Made by a program: the position numbers and the translations under genes
In this document: positions 1 to 9,879 of the stretch, piece after piece
Numbering within the stretch: position 1 is the first letter of the stretch
Layout: each line of letters starts with the position of its first letter
NCBI GenBank assembly: GCA_051861445.1
Contig: JBHYCS010000016.1
Span: forward strand, 34,418-98,417
DNA length: 64,000 nucleotides
DNA from: Parasediminibacterium sp051861445
Lineage (GTDB): Bacteria; Bacteroidota; Bacteroidia; Chitinophagales; Chitinophagaceae
Direction of reading: 5' to 3'
The notes under the pieces: generated by a model
What the model was told of the DNA's origin: nothing
Databases searched by the model: none
Seen by the model: the letters and a program-made list of their open reading frames with translations, nothing else

Positions 1-71
1 ATTATTGATGCTTGAAAAGCTTGTTACGACCGTATTTACGTCAATTATTTTTTCCTAAAATTTTATTGTCA

Positions 72-2513
72 ATGAAAAAAAAACAACTAATCATACTCCT
101 CTTTTTTATTTCTCTTGTTGGTATTCGTCATTCCATTTGGGCACAACAAGCACCTACCAATACACCTCTTAAACTCTTTTTTGAGAAGGTTTATATTCAT
201 ACCGATAGAGAGTATTATGTAGCTGGTGAAGATTTGTGGTTTAAGGCTTATTTAGTAAACGCACAAAGCAATTATCCTACCTATTCTAGTAATAATTTAT
301 ATGTAGATATTGTTAATGAAGCTCAAAAAGTGGTTCTTAAATGTGTAATTAGAATGGATAATGGATTGGGTAACGGTGATTTTTTACTGCCAGATACCTT
401 GTCATCTGGTAATTATCAATTAAGGGCTTATACAAATTGGATGCGGAATTTTGGTACTCAATTTATTTTTCAAAGAAACATTTTTATAACTTCAAAAACA
501 CCTATAACAGTTGCTAATGGCAATGTTCAAAATAAAAAGCTTACAACGGCTGCAACATCTGCTTCTTCTCAAAATATGGAAAAAGCGGTGTTCCATTTTT
601 TTCCTGAAGGAGGAAATTTAGTAGCAGATATGCTTAATACCATTGCATTTAAGGCAGAAGATGCAAGCGGAAAATCTATACCTGTAAAAGGTGAAATAAT
701 AGATGCTACAAAAAAAGTAGTGGCAACATTTAACTCAACCCATCAAGGGATGGGATCTTTTGTTTTTAAACCTGTTGCCGATGCCTTGTACGATGTTGTG
801 GTCACAAATACAAACACCAATCAACCAATCGAGGCAGAATTACCCATTGCATTAAATAAAGGATTAGTTGTTTCCGTAAATACAATTGAAGATACTGCCG
901 TTGCTCTAGTTTCGGTAAAAACAAATGCATTAACATTCAATGCATTAAAAGCTAACTTTTTTCTAATAGAAGTGAAGCATGCTGGTAAAAAAATATTTAC
1001 TGATACTTTGTATCTAAGCGGTGAAATTTCTTCAAAAAAAATGGCTACTTCTTTATTGCCAGAAGGGGTTTCTGTAATTACACTTTTTGATGCTCAAAAA
1101 CGCCCAATGAGTGAACGATTATTTTATATAGATAAACATCATCAGTTCAATTTTAACGTTACTTCCAACAAAACAAAGTACACCAATAAAGAAGATGTAG
1201 TAATTAATATCGATGCCTCATTTGCTGAAAAGCCAATCTCAGCAAATGTATCTATGGCTGTTGTAGATGCTCAATTTGTTCCTGTTTCATCTACCAATAT
1301 TGCTAGTTTTTTGCATCTGCAATCTGAAATAAAAGGAACTATTGAACAAGCCAATCAATACTTTGATGCAAACAATAAAAATAGATTACAACAGCTAGAT
1401 TTATTATTGAGAACGCAGGGGTGGAGAACCTATTTGTGGATACAATTAGCTCAACAAAATCTATCTATCAAATATTTGCCAGAAGCTGGTATTACACTTT
1501 CAGGAACTGTACAAAAAACAATGGGAGGAAAGCCTTTGTCTGATGCTAATATTACTGTTACAGCACCAGATGCAATTGGTGTTAAACGATTTGCAGCATC
1601 TACAGATTCGTTGGGAAAATTTTATGTTGATGGTATTCATTTTTCAGGATTACAACGGTTTAAATTGGCATCAAGAAATGCTAAAGGTGCAGGGTATGGA
1701 TATATTACTTTAGATTCTCTTTTTTATAATGGGTTGTCTGGTAATGCATTGGTATCTACAATAAAAAAAGTGGATACAGCAGTTGCTATAAGCCAGTTTG
1801 TTACAAATGCTATTGAACGAAAAACAGAATCTGATAGACTAAAATCAATTGCTGTTAATGATATTTTACCAGAAGTAATAGTGAAATCTTCTAGAGAAAA
1901 AACAGTAAACCTACGTGATGGAACGTATATGGATGGTGGTTTTAAAGATTCGGTATTTTTAGTAGATCCATTAGATATGCAACGATATGGTACGTTAGAA
2001 ACTTATTTGGTAAACAAAGTAAATGGTGTTCAGATAGATGCTCAAAATGGTGGAATTTTATTAGGGCCAAAAGGCAAAAGACCAAGAGTAATTATAGATA
2101 ATAGAGAAGATGTATTTGAGCGATTAGACTTTTATACACTACCAATGAATGTGATTTCTAAAGTGGTAATCAAAAGAGCTCTTACAATTGATGGATCAAT
2201 GGATGATATTTTTATCATTTATCTTACTTTAAAGCCTGAGGCCAATCAGCAAAACAATCCTGATGTGTTAAGTACAGATGTAATGGGTTATTATCAGGCT
2301 CGTAGTTTTTATGCTCCACAAGTAAAACCGAATATTTCTACAAAAAATTACCTCACTACTTTGTATTGGAATCCTTCCATTCAAATTATCAATGGAAAAG
2401 CAAGAGTGGTAATTGACAGTAGAAAAATGAATACCAATTGGCGTGTTGTAATTGAAGGAATTACTGAAAATGGTATTCCAATTCATACCTTATTAAACTA
2501 TTCTGTAGAATAA
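72..2513 (+). CDS. Exported MG2 / TonB-plug-like surface protein
   Basis: Encodes an 813-residue exported protein from the ATG at 72; the frame is open further upstream, but this ATG begins a typical signal peptide (KKK, then a hydrophobic run ending near WAQQ). An MG2 (macroglobulin-like) domain follows, with the motif KVYIHTDREYYVAGEDLWFK. Residues about 480-560 look like a carboxypeptidase-regulatory-like beta sandwich (ITLSGTVQKTMGGKPLSDA). A TonB-receptor plug-like segment lies near residues 610-710 (LETYLVNKVNGVQI and RPRVIIDN). There is no beta barrel, so it is not a complete TonB-dependent receptor. Proteins of this build are common in Bacteroidota and their precise job is unknown. 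The stop lies 10 nt before a rhamnogalacturonan-lyase gene on the same strand, so co-transcription and a cell-surface role in glycan handling are plausible. The domain calls come from motif recognition only. Confidence 0.8.
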   Translation: MKKKQLIILLFFISLVGIRHSIWAQQAPTNTPLKLFFEKVYIHTDREYYVAGEDLWFKAYLVNAQSNYPTYSSNNLYVDIVNEAQKVVLKCVIRMDNGLGNGDFLLPDTLSSGNYQLRAYTNWMRNFGTQFIFQRNIFITSKTPITVANGNVQNKKLTTAATSASSQNMEKAVFHFFPEGGNLVADMLNTIAFKAEDASGKSIPVKGEIIDATKKVVATFNSTHQGMGSFVFKPVADALYDVVVTNTNTNQPIEAELPIALNKGLVVSVNTIEDTAVALVSVKTNALTFNALKANFFLIEVKHAGKKIFTDTLYLSGEISSKKMATSLLPEGVSVITLFDAQKRPMSERLFYIDKHHQFNFNVTSNKTKYTNKEDVVINIDASFAEKPISANVSMAVVDAQFVPVSSTNIASFLHLQSEIKGTIEQANQYFDANNKNRLQQLDLLLRTQGWRTYLWIQLAQQNLSIKYLPEAGITLSGTVQKTMGGKPLSDANITVTAPDAIGVKRFAASTDSLGKFYVDGIHFSGLQRFKLASRNAKGAGYGYITLDSLFYNGLSGNALVSTIKKVDTAVAISQFVTNAIERKTESDRLKSIAVNDILPEVIVKSSREKTVNLRDGTYMDGGFKDSVFLVDPLDMQRYGTLETYLVNKVNGVQIDAQNGGILLGPKGKRPRVIIDNREDVFERLDFYTLPMNVISKVVIKRALTIDGSMDDIFIIYLTLKPEANQQNNPDVLSTDVMGYYQARSFYAPQVKPNISTKNYLTTLYWNPSIQIINGKARVVIDSRKMNTNWRVVIEGITENGIPIHTLLNYSVE

Positions 2514-2523
2514 TCTATAATTA

Positions 2524-4236
2524 ATGATTATGAAAAAAATATGCTTAACGCTTGTTTGTTTTGGCTTTTTTATGAGTCAAGTTATTGCTCAAAAAATAAC
2601 CATTCAACAACAAGGAAATAATATTACGCTAGCTAATCCGTTTATTGCCTTTACGTTCAATAAAACCAATGCCGATTTAACTGGAATAGCATTTAAAAAT
2701 CATAGCAATATCTTGGGTAAACAAGGAAGGGCTTATTTATTAGGACCAGGTTTTTCAATGGGTGCTTGTGATTTTTCAATTGTTAGACAAACAGATTCTT
2801 TGGTTGAAATAAAGTTTATAAAAGTTGAACGCAACCATTTTCAATACAACTTACATTATGTATTAAAATCAACCGATGCAGGTATTTATTGTTTTCTAGA
2901 ACAATTGCATCAATCAAAAGATTCTGCTGGTAATTATGGGCAAACTCGTTGGGGTCTTAGAGCAGATGAATCTCTATTCGATTATCATTTAGTAAGAGAT
3001 TCTATTCAAGGATCAATGCCACCAATGGCAGATTTAAAAAATGAAATACAAGATTGGACGTATAAACTTAACGATAGTACTTATTATACAAAATATGATT
3101 ATGCTGATTATATTGAAGGAAGACATGTTCATGGAATGGCGGGTACAAAAAGTGGTTTGGGATTGTTTGTAATTCAAGCAAGCCATGAATATTTAAATGG
3201 TGGGCCTACTAAACAATATCAAAATGTTCACTCTAATCCGTATCTCATTTGTATGTTTAATTGTGGACATTTTTTAAGTGATACTAGAAAAGGAGATAAC
3301 ATTATTCAAGATGATTGGCGTAAACTGAATGGACCTTTTTTTCTGTATGTAAATGATGGAAAATCTATTGATGAAATATGGAAAAATGCTAAGCAAAAAG
3401 CCAATCAAGAAATAAAACAATGGCCTTATCGCTGGATGAATCATCCTGAATATCCAATAAAAAGAGCTACCGTTAAAGGAACATTATTGTACAATAAAAC
3501 GCCTGTAGAAAAAGGGACACATTTGGTTTTGGCTGCCCCAAGCATCGATTGGCAAGCACAAAGTAAAGGATACATGTATTATGCCACCACTCAACAAAAC
3601 GGAACATTTACCATTCCTCATGTTCGTTCCGGAAATTACACTTTATATGCATATGGAAACAATGTGTTTGACGAATTTCAACAAGCTAACATAGAAGTAA
3701 AAAATACCCAAGTTGTAGATTTAAAAACCATCTCTTGGCAACCTGTAGCAAATTTTAAAACCATTTGGCAAATTGGTAAAGCCGATAGAAAAACTACAGG
3801 GTTTAACTTAAGTAATTCTAAACGCAATTATGCCGTTTTTTTAAAACCACCTCCAAATCTTACTTATGTAATTGGAAAAAGCAACGAAGCAACAGATTGG
3901 TATTATGCTCAAACAAAAGAAGGAAGTTGGGATATTGAATTCAATATGCCAACAATTCAAGTAAAAACTGCAACACTTAACTTGGCTATTGCAGGCTATG
4001 CAAGAAATCCCAAGCTTACTGTTGTAGTAAACGATAGTATAGTAGCAACTATAAAAGCAGGCAACGATGCAAGTGTTTACAGGTCTGCCATTGTGGGTGG
4101 TTATTATCAATTGAAAAAAATAAATTTTCCTGCAGCATTATTACAAACAGGAAAAAACAAAATTCAATTACAATTATCAGGTGTAAAAACGGGGGCAGGT
4201 GTTATGTACGATGCTTTAAAACTAGAAATTGAATAA
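2524..4236 (+). CDS. Rhamnogalacturonan lyase-like protein (PL4 family)
   Basis: A 570-residue exported protein with a signal peptide ending near VIAQ. It has the three-part layout of family PL4 rhamnogalacturonan lyases. A large N-terminal beta-sandwich region covers residues about 22-310. A central FnIII-like domain follows (RATVKGTLLYNKTPVEKG to FDEFQQANIEV). The C-terminal carbohydrate-binding-like domain opens with WQIGKADRKTTGF and ends with MYDALKLEIE. PL4 enzymes cleave the rhamnose-galacturonate backbone of pectin by beta-elimination. I have not identified the catalytic Lys and His with certainty, so activity is inferred from family resemblance. The start may be ATG 2524 or the in-frame ATG at 2530, which directly precedes KK. 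The gene sits between two other exported proteins on the same strand. Confidence 0.8.
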   Translation: MIMKKICLTLVCFGFFMSQVIAQKITIQQQGNNITLANPFIAFTFNKTNADLTGIAFKNHSNILGKQGRAYLLGPGFSMGACDFSIVRQTDSLVEIKFIKVERNHFQYNLHYVLKSTDAGIYCFLEQLHQSKDSAGNYGQTRWGLRADESLFDYHLVRDSIQGSMPPMADLKNEIQDWTYKLNDSTYYTKYDYADYIEGRHVHGMAGTKSGLGLFVIQASHEYLNGGPTKQYQNVHSNPYLICMFNCGHFLSDTRKGDNIIQDDWRKLNGPFFLYVNDGKSIDEIWKNAKQKANQEIKQWPYRWMNHPEYPIKRATVKGTLLYNKTPVEKGTHLVLAAPSIDWQAQSKGYMYYATTQQNGTFTIPHVRSGNYTLYAYGNNVFDEFQQANIEVKNTQVVDLKTISWQPVANFKTIWQIGKADRKTTGFNLSNSKRNYAVFLKPPPNLTYVIGKSNEATDWYYAQTKEGSWDIEFNMPTIQVKTATLNLAIAGYARNPKLTVVVNDSIVATIKAGNDASVYRSAIVGGYYQLKKINFPAALLQTGKNKIQLQLSGVKTGAGVMYDALKLEIE

Positions 4237-4237
4237 A

Positions 4238-4927
4238 ATGAAACATGTTGCTATCACTTTTCTTTTATTGATGTACAGTTTTAGTAAAATTCAATCTCAA
4301 ACTATACATAAAAAGCTATTGTTTCAAGAGCAATTCGAAATGCCTCTAGATACTAGTTTTTGGAAGGTTGAAAAGTCTCCAAAATCAACTGAAATGGTTG
4401 TTGCAAACAATCATCAACTATTGATAAATACGTATGAAGGAGCTACTGTTTGGTACTCAAAGCCATTACCAGCTAATGTGTATATTTCTTTTAATAGAAT
4501 TATTTTGGTAGATAGCGGTAAAAATGACCGTCTATCAGATTGCAATGTATTTTTCATGGCTACAGATGCAAAGCCTCAAAGAATGTTTAGCCGTAATAGC
4601 AATTTTGCATCCTACGATTCTTTAAGCATGTATTATGTAGGTGTTGGTGGAAATTATAACACCACTACTCGTTTTAGAAAATATGGTTTTGATGGTAGTA
4701 AATCCATTATTGCCGAATACACCGATTCTGCTCATTTATTAAAGGCAAATACCAATTATTTTATAGAAATTACTTGTTTAAATGGTAGGGTAGAATATAA
4801 AGTAAATGGAGAATTATTCTTTAAGTTTCAAGATCCTAAACCGTTATTGGGTGGTTATTTTGCCTTTCGATCCACACGTTCTAGACAAGTTATTTCCAAC
4901 TTTCAATTGTATCAATTAATTCCATAA
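4238..4927 (+). CDS. Exported DUF6250-like lectin-fold protein
   Basis: A 229-residue protein starting at ATG 4238, one base after the preceding stop codon (4234-4236). An in-frame TTG at 4229 is a less likely start. It has a signal peptide (KHVAITFLLLMYSFSKIQSQ) and then a single beta-sandwich domain with features such as EQFEMPLDTSFWKVEK, NVFFMATDA and GGYFAFRSTRSRQVISNFQLY. This resembles the concanavalin-like domain annotated DUF6250, often found beside polysaccharide lyases in Bacteroidota. Tight coupling to the PL4-like gene suggests it acts on or binds the same pectic material outside the cytoplasm. No catalytic residues can be named. A strong hairpin terminator follows at once, closing this three-gene group. 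Confidence 0.65.
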   Translation: MKHVAITFLLLMYSFSKIQSQTIHKKLLFQEQFEMPLDTSFWKVEKSPKSTEMVVANNHQLLINTYEGATVWYSKPLPANVYISFNRIILVDSGKNDRLSDCNVFFMATDAKPQRMFSRNSNFASYDSLSMYYVGVGGNYNTTTRFRKYGFDGSKSIIAEYTDSAHLLKANTNYFIEITCLNGRVEYKVNGELFFKFQDPKPLLGGYFAFRSTRSRQVISNFQLYQLIP

Positions 4928-4955
4928 AAAAAGAGGCAAATTGCCTCTTTTTTTA
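4926..4955. terminator. Bidirectional rho-independent terminator
   Basis: An A-run plus GAGGC, a short AAATT loop, then GCCTC plus a T-run. The A-run on one side and T-run on the other let it serve both the rightward lyase operon and the leftward yebC gene, which converge here. Confidence 0.85.
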
Positions 4956-4962
4956 TTTTAAT

Positions 4963-5685
4963 TTAACCCATGTTATGAAACACTTTATTCACATCTTCAT
5001 CTTGTTCTAGGCGTTCAATTAGCTTACTAATATCTTCTGCTTGAGCGTCTGTAACAGGTACAGTTGTAGTAGGTATCCATTCTAATTCTGCACTCAAAGG
5101 AGTAATGCCTTTATCTTCTAATGCTTTTTGTAAGTTTCCAAAATCTACAAAAGCACATCTTAAAACCAATATTTCTTCATCGTTTTCTCCTGTGCTTTCT
5201 CCCAATTCATCCAAGCCATGGTCTATCAATTCTAATTCTAAATCTTCAATATTTAATCCAGCAGGATTTAGTTTAAAACTACCCACTTTTTTAAATTGAA
5301 AACTTACACTACCTGTATTTCCCATTGCTCCACCACCTTTGTTAAAATGGCTTTTTACATTGGCAACCGTTCTAACGTGGTTATCAGTGGCAGTTTCTAC
5401 CAATAAAGCAACACCATGTGGTGCATAGCCTTCGTATAAAATTTCTTCATAGTTAGCTGTGTCTTTGCCCATTGCTCTTTTTATAGCAGCTTCAACACGG
5501 TCTTTTGGCATACCAACGCTTCTAGCATTTTGGTAACATCTTCTTAAGGCAGGATTGGTAGCAGGGTCAGGACCACTTGCTTTTACTGCAATTACAATTT
5601 CTTTTCCAATACGGGTAAACTGTTTGGCCATTCTATCCCAACGGGCAAACATGGTTGCTTTTCTAACTTCAAAAATCCTTCCCAT
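4963..5685 (-). CDS. yebC: YebC/PmpR family (TACO1) protein
   Basis: A 240-residue protein of the YebC/TACO1 family. Members have been described as DNA-binding regulators (PmpR) and, more recently, as factors that help ribosomes through difficult sequences. The family N-terminus is clear (MGRIFEVRKATMFARWDRMAKQ). So are the VGMPKDRVEAAIKRA helix, the YEEILYEGYAPHGVALLVE stretch, the Gly-rich FNKGGGAMGNTGSV loop and a C-terminal acidic EDVNKVFHNMG. Length is normal for the family. The start is fixed by the conserved MGR. It converges with the lyase operon on a shared terminator and is divergent from smc. A good promoter lies about 120 nt upstream, giving a long and possibly structured leader. 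Confidence 0.95.
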   Translation of the reverse strand: MGRIFEVRKATMFARWDRMAKQFTRIGKEIVIAVKASGPDPATNPALRRCYQNARSVGMPKDRVEAAIKRAMGKDTANYEEILYEGYAPHGVALLVETATDNHVRTVANVKSHFNKGGGAMGNTGSVSFQFKKVGSFKLNPAGLNIEDLELELIDHGLDELGESTGENDEEILVLRCAFVDFGNLQKALEDKGITPLSAELEWIPTTTVPVTDAQAEDISKLIERLEQDEDVNKVFHNMG

Positions 5686-6252
5686 AAATCGAATACTAAA
5701 TGTGTTGAAAAATTATTTATTGAACCAGCTGACGAATCTTTTTTCAGCTTCCGTTGCGTCGCACTCTTGTACGTTCGTCATTCTATGCAGCAAAAGCGGC
5801 TGCAAAAATAGGGTAGTTGCTTGGTAACATCAAAGCTAGAAGTAGCAAATATTTCAGACTTGTATTTATACTTGATAATTATTGGGTTCTTTATTCATTT
5901 GCATTTATCCCCAAAATAAAAAATAGTTATACACCTTAATCTGTTATTCCTCTAATCTTTTAGTAATCATTATTTATTTGCAAATAATTAATTTAAATAA
6001 TTGATAATCAATTTATTAAATGCTTGTTTATATAGTTTAATAATCAGTGAACAGATCTTTATTTTCAAAACATTTCATTTGTTTAAAATTACATTTTCAA
6101 TAAATTTTATAAAATTTTGAAAATGAGTATTTTAAGTTTAAAAAAATATATAAAATGTAAAGTTTTCTCACCACTTCTCCACAACTGCTTGTGTACACTG
6201 TTAGTTCAGATACTATTTACGTATGTTCGCAGATACTAAAATGGGTTAGTGT
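5686..6252. other. 567-bp divergent intergenic region between yebC and smc
   Basis: No gene is visible. The yebC-proximal part (5715-5815) is G+C-richer than its surroundings and would form the yebC mRNA leader. In mRNA sense it contains AGCUGA...UCAGCU with an 11-nt loop, and a wider GACGAA...UUCGUC pairing. The smc-proximal part (5870-6250) is extremely AT-rich. It holds near-matches to the DnaA box TTATNCACA at 5905 (TTATCCCCA), 5937 (TTATACACC) and 6175 (TTCTCCACA), each one base off. Confidence 0.6.
5802..5833 (-). promoter_or_regulatory. Bacteroidota-type promoter for yebC
   Basis: Read on the minus strand: TTG (5833-5831), exactly 20 nt of spacer, then TATTTTTGC (5810-5802), matching TAnnTTTG. 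The predicted start is near 5797, about 110 nt before the yebC ATG. Confidence 0.65.
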
Positions 6253-9200
6253 ATGCGTTTAAAGAGCTTAGAAATTAAAGGATTTAAAAGTTTTGCCGAT
6301 AAAACTGTGGTAAGTTTCGATGAAGGAATTACTGGTATTATTGGGCCAAATGGTTGCGGAAAAAGCAATATCATAGACAGCATTCGTTGGGTAATTGGTG
6401 AACAAAAAATCAGTGCATTACGTAGTGAAAATCAAGGAGCTTTGGTATTTAATGGCTCAAAAACTAGAAGTGCAAGTGGATTGGCAGAAGTAAGTTTAAC
6501 TTTTGAAAATACTAGAAACTTATTACCAACAGAATTTAGTACCGTTACCGTTACTCGTAGATTTTATAAAAATGGTGAAAGCGAATACAAACTAAATGAT
6601 GTTAGTTGTAGGCTAAAAGATATTCACAACCTTTTTTTAGATACAGGAATTAGTACAGATAGCTATGCAATTATTGAATTAGGAATGGTAGACGATATTA
6701 TTCGAGATAAAGAAAATAGCCGTCGTAGAATGCTAGAACAAGCAGCAGGAATTACCATTTACAAAACAAGAAAAAAAGAAGCAAAATCTAAATTAGATGC
6801 TACAGAACAAGATTTAGCCCGTATTGAGGATTTATTATTTGAAATAAATAACCAGCTAAAAACACTTGAAAATCAAGCTAAAAAAGCAGAAAAATACTAC
6901 GAACTTAAAAAAGAATATAAAGAGATAGCTGTTGAATTAGCTAAAGCAGCATTAGAAGGTTTTAACATTACTTACAAAGAATTAAACGAACAACAAGAAA
7001 ACGAAACCAACAAGAAATTACGTTTAGACGCTGAAGTTGCTACAGATGAAGCTGCATTAGAACAAGAAAAAGTAGGCTTTGTAGAAAAAGAAAGAGTATT
7101 GCATAGTCTACAATCGAACTTTAATGCATTGCAACAAAATTTGCGAACAAAAGAAAATGAGAAAAACTTAGCATCGCAAAAGCTTCATTACTTAAAAGAA
7201 AAAGAAACCAACATTAAAGACTTTTTGCACAAAGCAGAAGGACAATTGAAAAATTTAGCAGACAGCATTCAATTCACTGAAATACAAATTGGCGAAGAAT
7301 CTAACGTTTTGCAAGAATTGCAATTTAAATTGGCACATGCAAAACAAGATATAGACGATAAACGTCAGATTTTCGATGATAAACGTTTAGGTGTTGATGC
7401 TCTTAGAAATCAATATCAAAGTATTCAACGCAACCAATTTGATGCAGAAAAAAAAGTTGCAGTTGCAGATACTTCTATCCAAAATATTCAACGCACAGCT
7501 GCACAATTGCAAGATGAGCAAACGAATAGAAACTACTTATTGCACCAATTAGAAGCAGAATTAGTTGAGAAAGAAGATATTTTAGCCAATAAACGCTCAG
7601 ATTTAGCTTTATTGCAAGAACAACATGAAGCTACCAAACAAAACATTTTAGTCACACAACAAGAAGTAGAGGCACTTCGTCATCAATTGGCAGAAGAAAG
7701 TAGAAAATTAGATGCTAAAAGAAACGAACATGATTTATTAAAAAGTTTAATTGACTCGATGGAGGGTTATCCTGAAAGCATTAAATTTTTACATAAAAAT
7801 CCAAATTGGAATCATGCGGCACCTATTTTATCAGATATAATTTATGTAAATGAGGCGTATAGAACTGCTGTTGAAAATGTATTAGAGCCTTACTTAAACT
7901 ATTATGTAGTTAATAATTTACAAGAAGGTTTACAAGCTGTTCAATTGTTAGATGAACATAAAAAAGGAAAAGCCAATTTCTTTATTTTAGATCAATTGGT
8001 ACAACAAGAAATTGCAGAATTGCCACAGCCTCATCAAACTATAAAAGCTCTTGATGTAATTGAAGTAGATGCTGCTTACGAAAAATTAGCTCATTATTTA
8101 TTGGCCAACGTTTTTATTGCAGAAACAGATGAAGCTTTTGCATCAACAAATGTGGGAATTGTACTAGAAAAAACGGGTAAATACGTTAAAGGAAAATATA
8201 CACTTACCGGTGGAAGTGTAGGGTTATTTGAAGGAAAGAAAATTGGTAGAGCAAAAAATTTAGAAAAACTAAATGATGAGATTGTTTTGTTAGATGCTGT
8301 TGTTCAGTCTTTAAAAGCTAACATTCAAACCATGCACAATCGTGTAATTGGTTATAACGAACAGTTGAAAGAAAATGTAATTAAGCAAACAGAAAACGAA
8401 ATTAACCAGCTAACCAACCAAGTTTTCGCTGTAAAAAATAAAATAGAAAATACGCAAGCAGCACAAGCAAACGCATTGCAAAGAATAGAAGATTTACAAA
8501 TACGCTTAGAAGACGAACAAGATGCAATAGCAACTACAAGAGAAGCTTTAACTGAATTAAATAATTCGTTGTTACAAATTGCAGAAGAATTAAAACTAGT
8601 TGAACAAGATTATAAACTTGCAGAAGCAGATTATCAACAAGCATCTGCTGCGTTTAATGATAATAATTTACAGCTAACCAAGCAGCAAAGTAAAATCAAT
8701 ACACTACAACAAGAACTTACATTTAAGCAGAATCAATTGAACGATTTGCATGTTCAAATCGATAACAATTCGGCTCAATTAACCGATGCAGCTACACATA
8801 TTGAAGAGGGAATTCAAGCATTGGCAAATAGTGAAGAAGCTTTGTTGGCATTGATGCGTACAAAAGAAGAAGAAGAAAAGAAACTAAATGAAGCAGACCA
8901 AGCATTTTACAATTTAAGAAATGCATTGCAAGTAAAAGAAGCCGATTTAAAGCAAAAAATAAAAAGTAAAGAGCTTTTAGATGCTTCTTTAAATGAAATT
9001 AAAGACAAGTTAAACGAACTAAAACTGCAATTAGCAGGAATGAAAGAACGTTTGCATGTAGAGTTTAAGATAGAATTAGACCAAGTTTTAGCCCAGCCAA
9101 GAACTTCTGAAACACCGCTTGAAGAATTGCAAGCAACAAGCGACAGAATGCGAAAGCGAATGGATAATATGGGTGAAGTAAACCCTACAGCTATTGAAGC

Positions 9201-9774
9201 ATACACAGAAATGAAAAAACGGTACGATTTTATTTTGGAACAAAAGAATGATTTGGTTTCGGCAAAAGATAGCTTATTACAAACCATTCAAGAAGTAGAG
9301 TCTACAGCCAATCAACAATTTTTAGATACGTTTAATAAGGTTAGAGATAACTTTCAAAAGGTATTTAAAGCCTTGTTTACGGAAGAAGATACTGCTGACA
9401 TGATATTGGTAAATCCAGAAAATTTAGCAGAAACAGGAATTGAAATTATTGCAAAACCGAAGGGAAAACGCCCTTCTTCAATTACCCAATTAAGTGGAGG
9501 AGAAAAAACCTTAACGGCTACAGCTTTATTGTTTGCTATTTACTTAATTAAACCTGCACCATTCTGTATTTTAGATGAAGTTGATGCTCCATTAGACGAT
9601 GCAAACGTTGGTAAATTTACCCAAATGATTAAGAAATTTAGCGACAATTCTCAGTTTATTATTGTCACACACAACAAACAAACGATGGGTGCTGTAGATG
9701 TAATTTATGGCGTTACCATGCAAGAACCTGGCGTAAGTAAATTGGTTCCTGTAGACTTTAGAAGTTTAAACTAG
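6253..9774 (+). CDS. smc: Chromosome segregation protein SMC
   Basis: A 1173-residue structural-maintenance-of-chromosomes ATPase, full length for bacterial SMC. The N-terminal Walker A is G31-S38 (GPNGCGKS), followed by a Q-loop region. Two long coiled-coil arms follow, very rich in E, K, Q and L. The hinge lies around residues 500-680, with YRTAVENVLEPYLNYYVV and KYTLTGGSVGLFEGKKIGR. The ABC signature LSGGE is at 1080-1084 and Walker B is CILDEVDAPLDD, with D1108 and E1109. The C-terminal head ends with the usual His switch region (FIIVTHNKQTM). SMC dimers compact and segregate chromosomes with ScpA and ScpB, which are not in this window. It is transcribed alone and ends at a strong terminator. 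The start is the first ATG before the conserved LKSLEIKGFKSF. Confidence 0.98.
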   Translation: MRLKSLEIKGFKSFADKTVVSFDEGITGIIGPNGCGKSNIIDSIRWVIGEQKISALRSENQGALVFNGSKTRSASGLAEVSLTFENTRNLLPTEFSTVTVTRRFYKNGESEYKLNDVSCRLKDIHNLFLDTGISTDSYAIIELGMVDDIIRDKENSRRRMLEQAAGITIYKTRKKEAKSKLDATEQDLARIEDLLFEINNQLKTLENQAKKAEKYYELKKEYKEIAVELAKAALEGFNITYKELNEQQENETNKKLRLDAEVATDEAALEQEKVGFVEKERVLHSLQSNFNALQQNLRTKENEKNLASQKLHYLKEKETNIKDFLHKAEGQLKNLADSIQFTEIQIGEESNVLQELQFKLAHAKQDIDDKRQIFDDKRLGVDALRNQYQSIQRNQFDAEKKVAVADTSIQNIQRTAAQLQDEQTNRNYLLHQLEAELVEKEDILANKRSDLALLQEQHEATKQNILVTQQEVEALRHQLAEESRKLDAKRNEHDLLKSLIDSMEGYPESIKFLHKNPNWNHAAPILSDIIYVNEAYRTAVENVLEPYLNYYVVNNLQEGLQAVQLLDEHKKGKANFFILDQLVQQEIAELPQPHQTIKALDVIEVDAAYEKLAHYLLANVFIAETDEAFASTNVGIVLEKTGKYVKGKYTLTGGSVGLFEGKKIGRAKNLEKLNDEIVLLDAVVQSLKANIQTMHNRVIGYNEQLKENVIKQTENEINQLTNQVFAVKNKIENTQAAQANALQRIEDLQIRLEDEQDAIATTREALTELNNSLLQIAEELKLVEQDYKLAEADYQQASAAFNDNNLQLTKQQSKINTLQQELTFKQNQLNDLHVQIDNNSAQLTDAATHIEEGIQALANSEEALLALMRTKEEEEKKLNEADQAFYNLRNALQVKEADLKQKIKSKELLDASLNEIKDKLNELKLQLAGMKERLHVEFKIELDQVLAQPRTSETPLEELQATSDRMRKRMDNMGEVNPTAIEAYTEMKKRYDFILEQKNDLVSAKDSLLQTIQEVESTANQQFLDTFNKVRDNFQKVFKALFTEEDTADMILVNPENLAETGIEIIAKPKGKRPSSITQLSGGEKTLTATALLFAIYLIKPAPFCILDEVDAPLDDANVGKFTQMIKKFSDNSQFIIVTHNKQTMGAVDVIYGVTMQEPGVSKLVPVDFRSLN

Positions 9775-9797
9775 CAAACAATCATTTTACTATACAT

Positions 9798-9834
9798 AAA
9801 AAATCCCTTGAGAATTGATTTCAAGGGATTTTTT
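9798..9834. terminator. Bidirectional terminator after smc
   Basis: A 14-bp perfect stem (9798-9811 with 9821-9834) of A6 + TCCCTTGA and its complement ending in T6. It lies between convergent genes and can serve smc and the leftward DUF2911 gene. Confidence 0.9.
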
Positions 9835-9879
9835 GATCAACAAATTTTAACGATAAAGTTTACATGGGTTAAATGCTGT

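Noticed and set aside
12..71. Extension of the first protein upstream to a TTG at 12
   Set aside because: The added residues are not signal-like, whereas ATG 72 begins a standard signal peptide.
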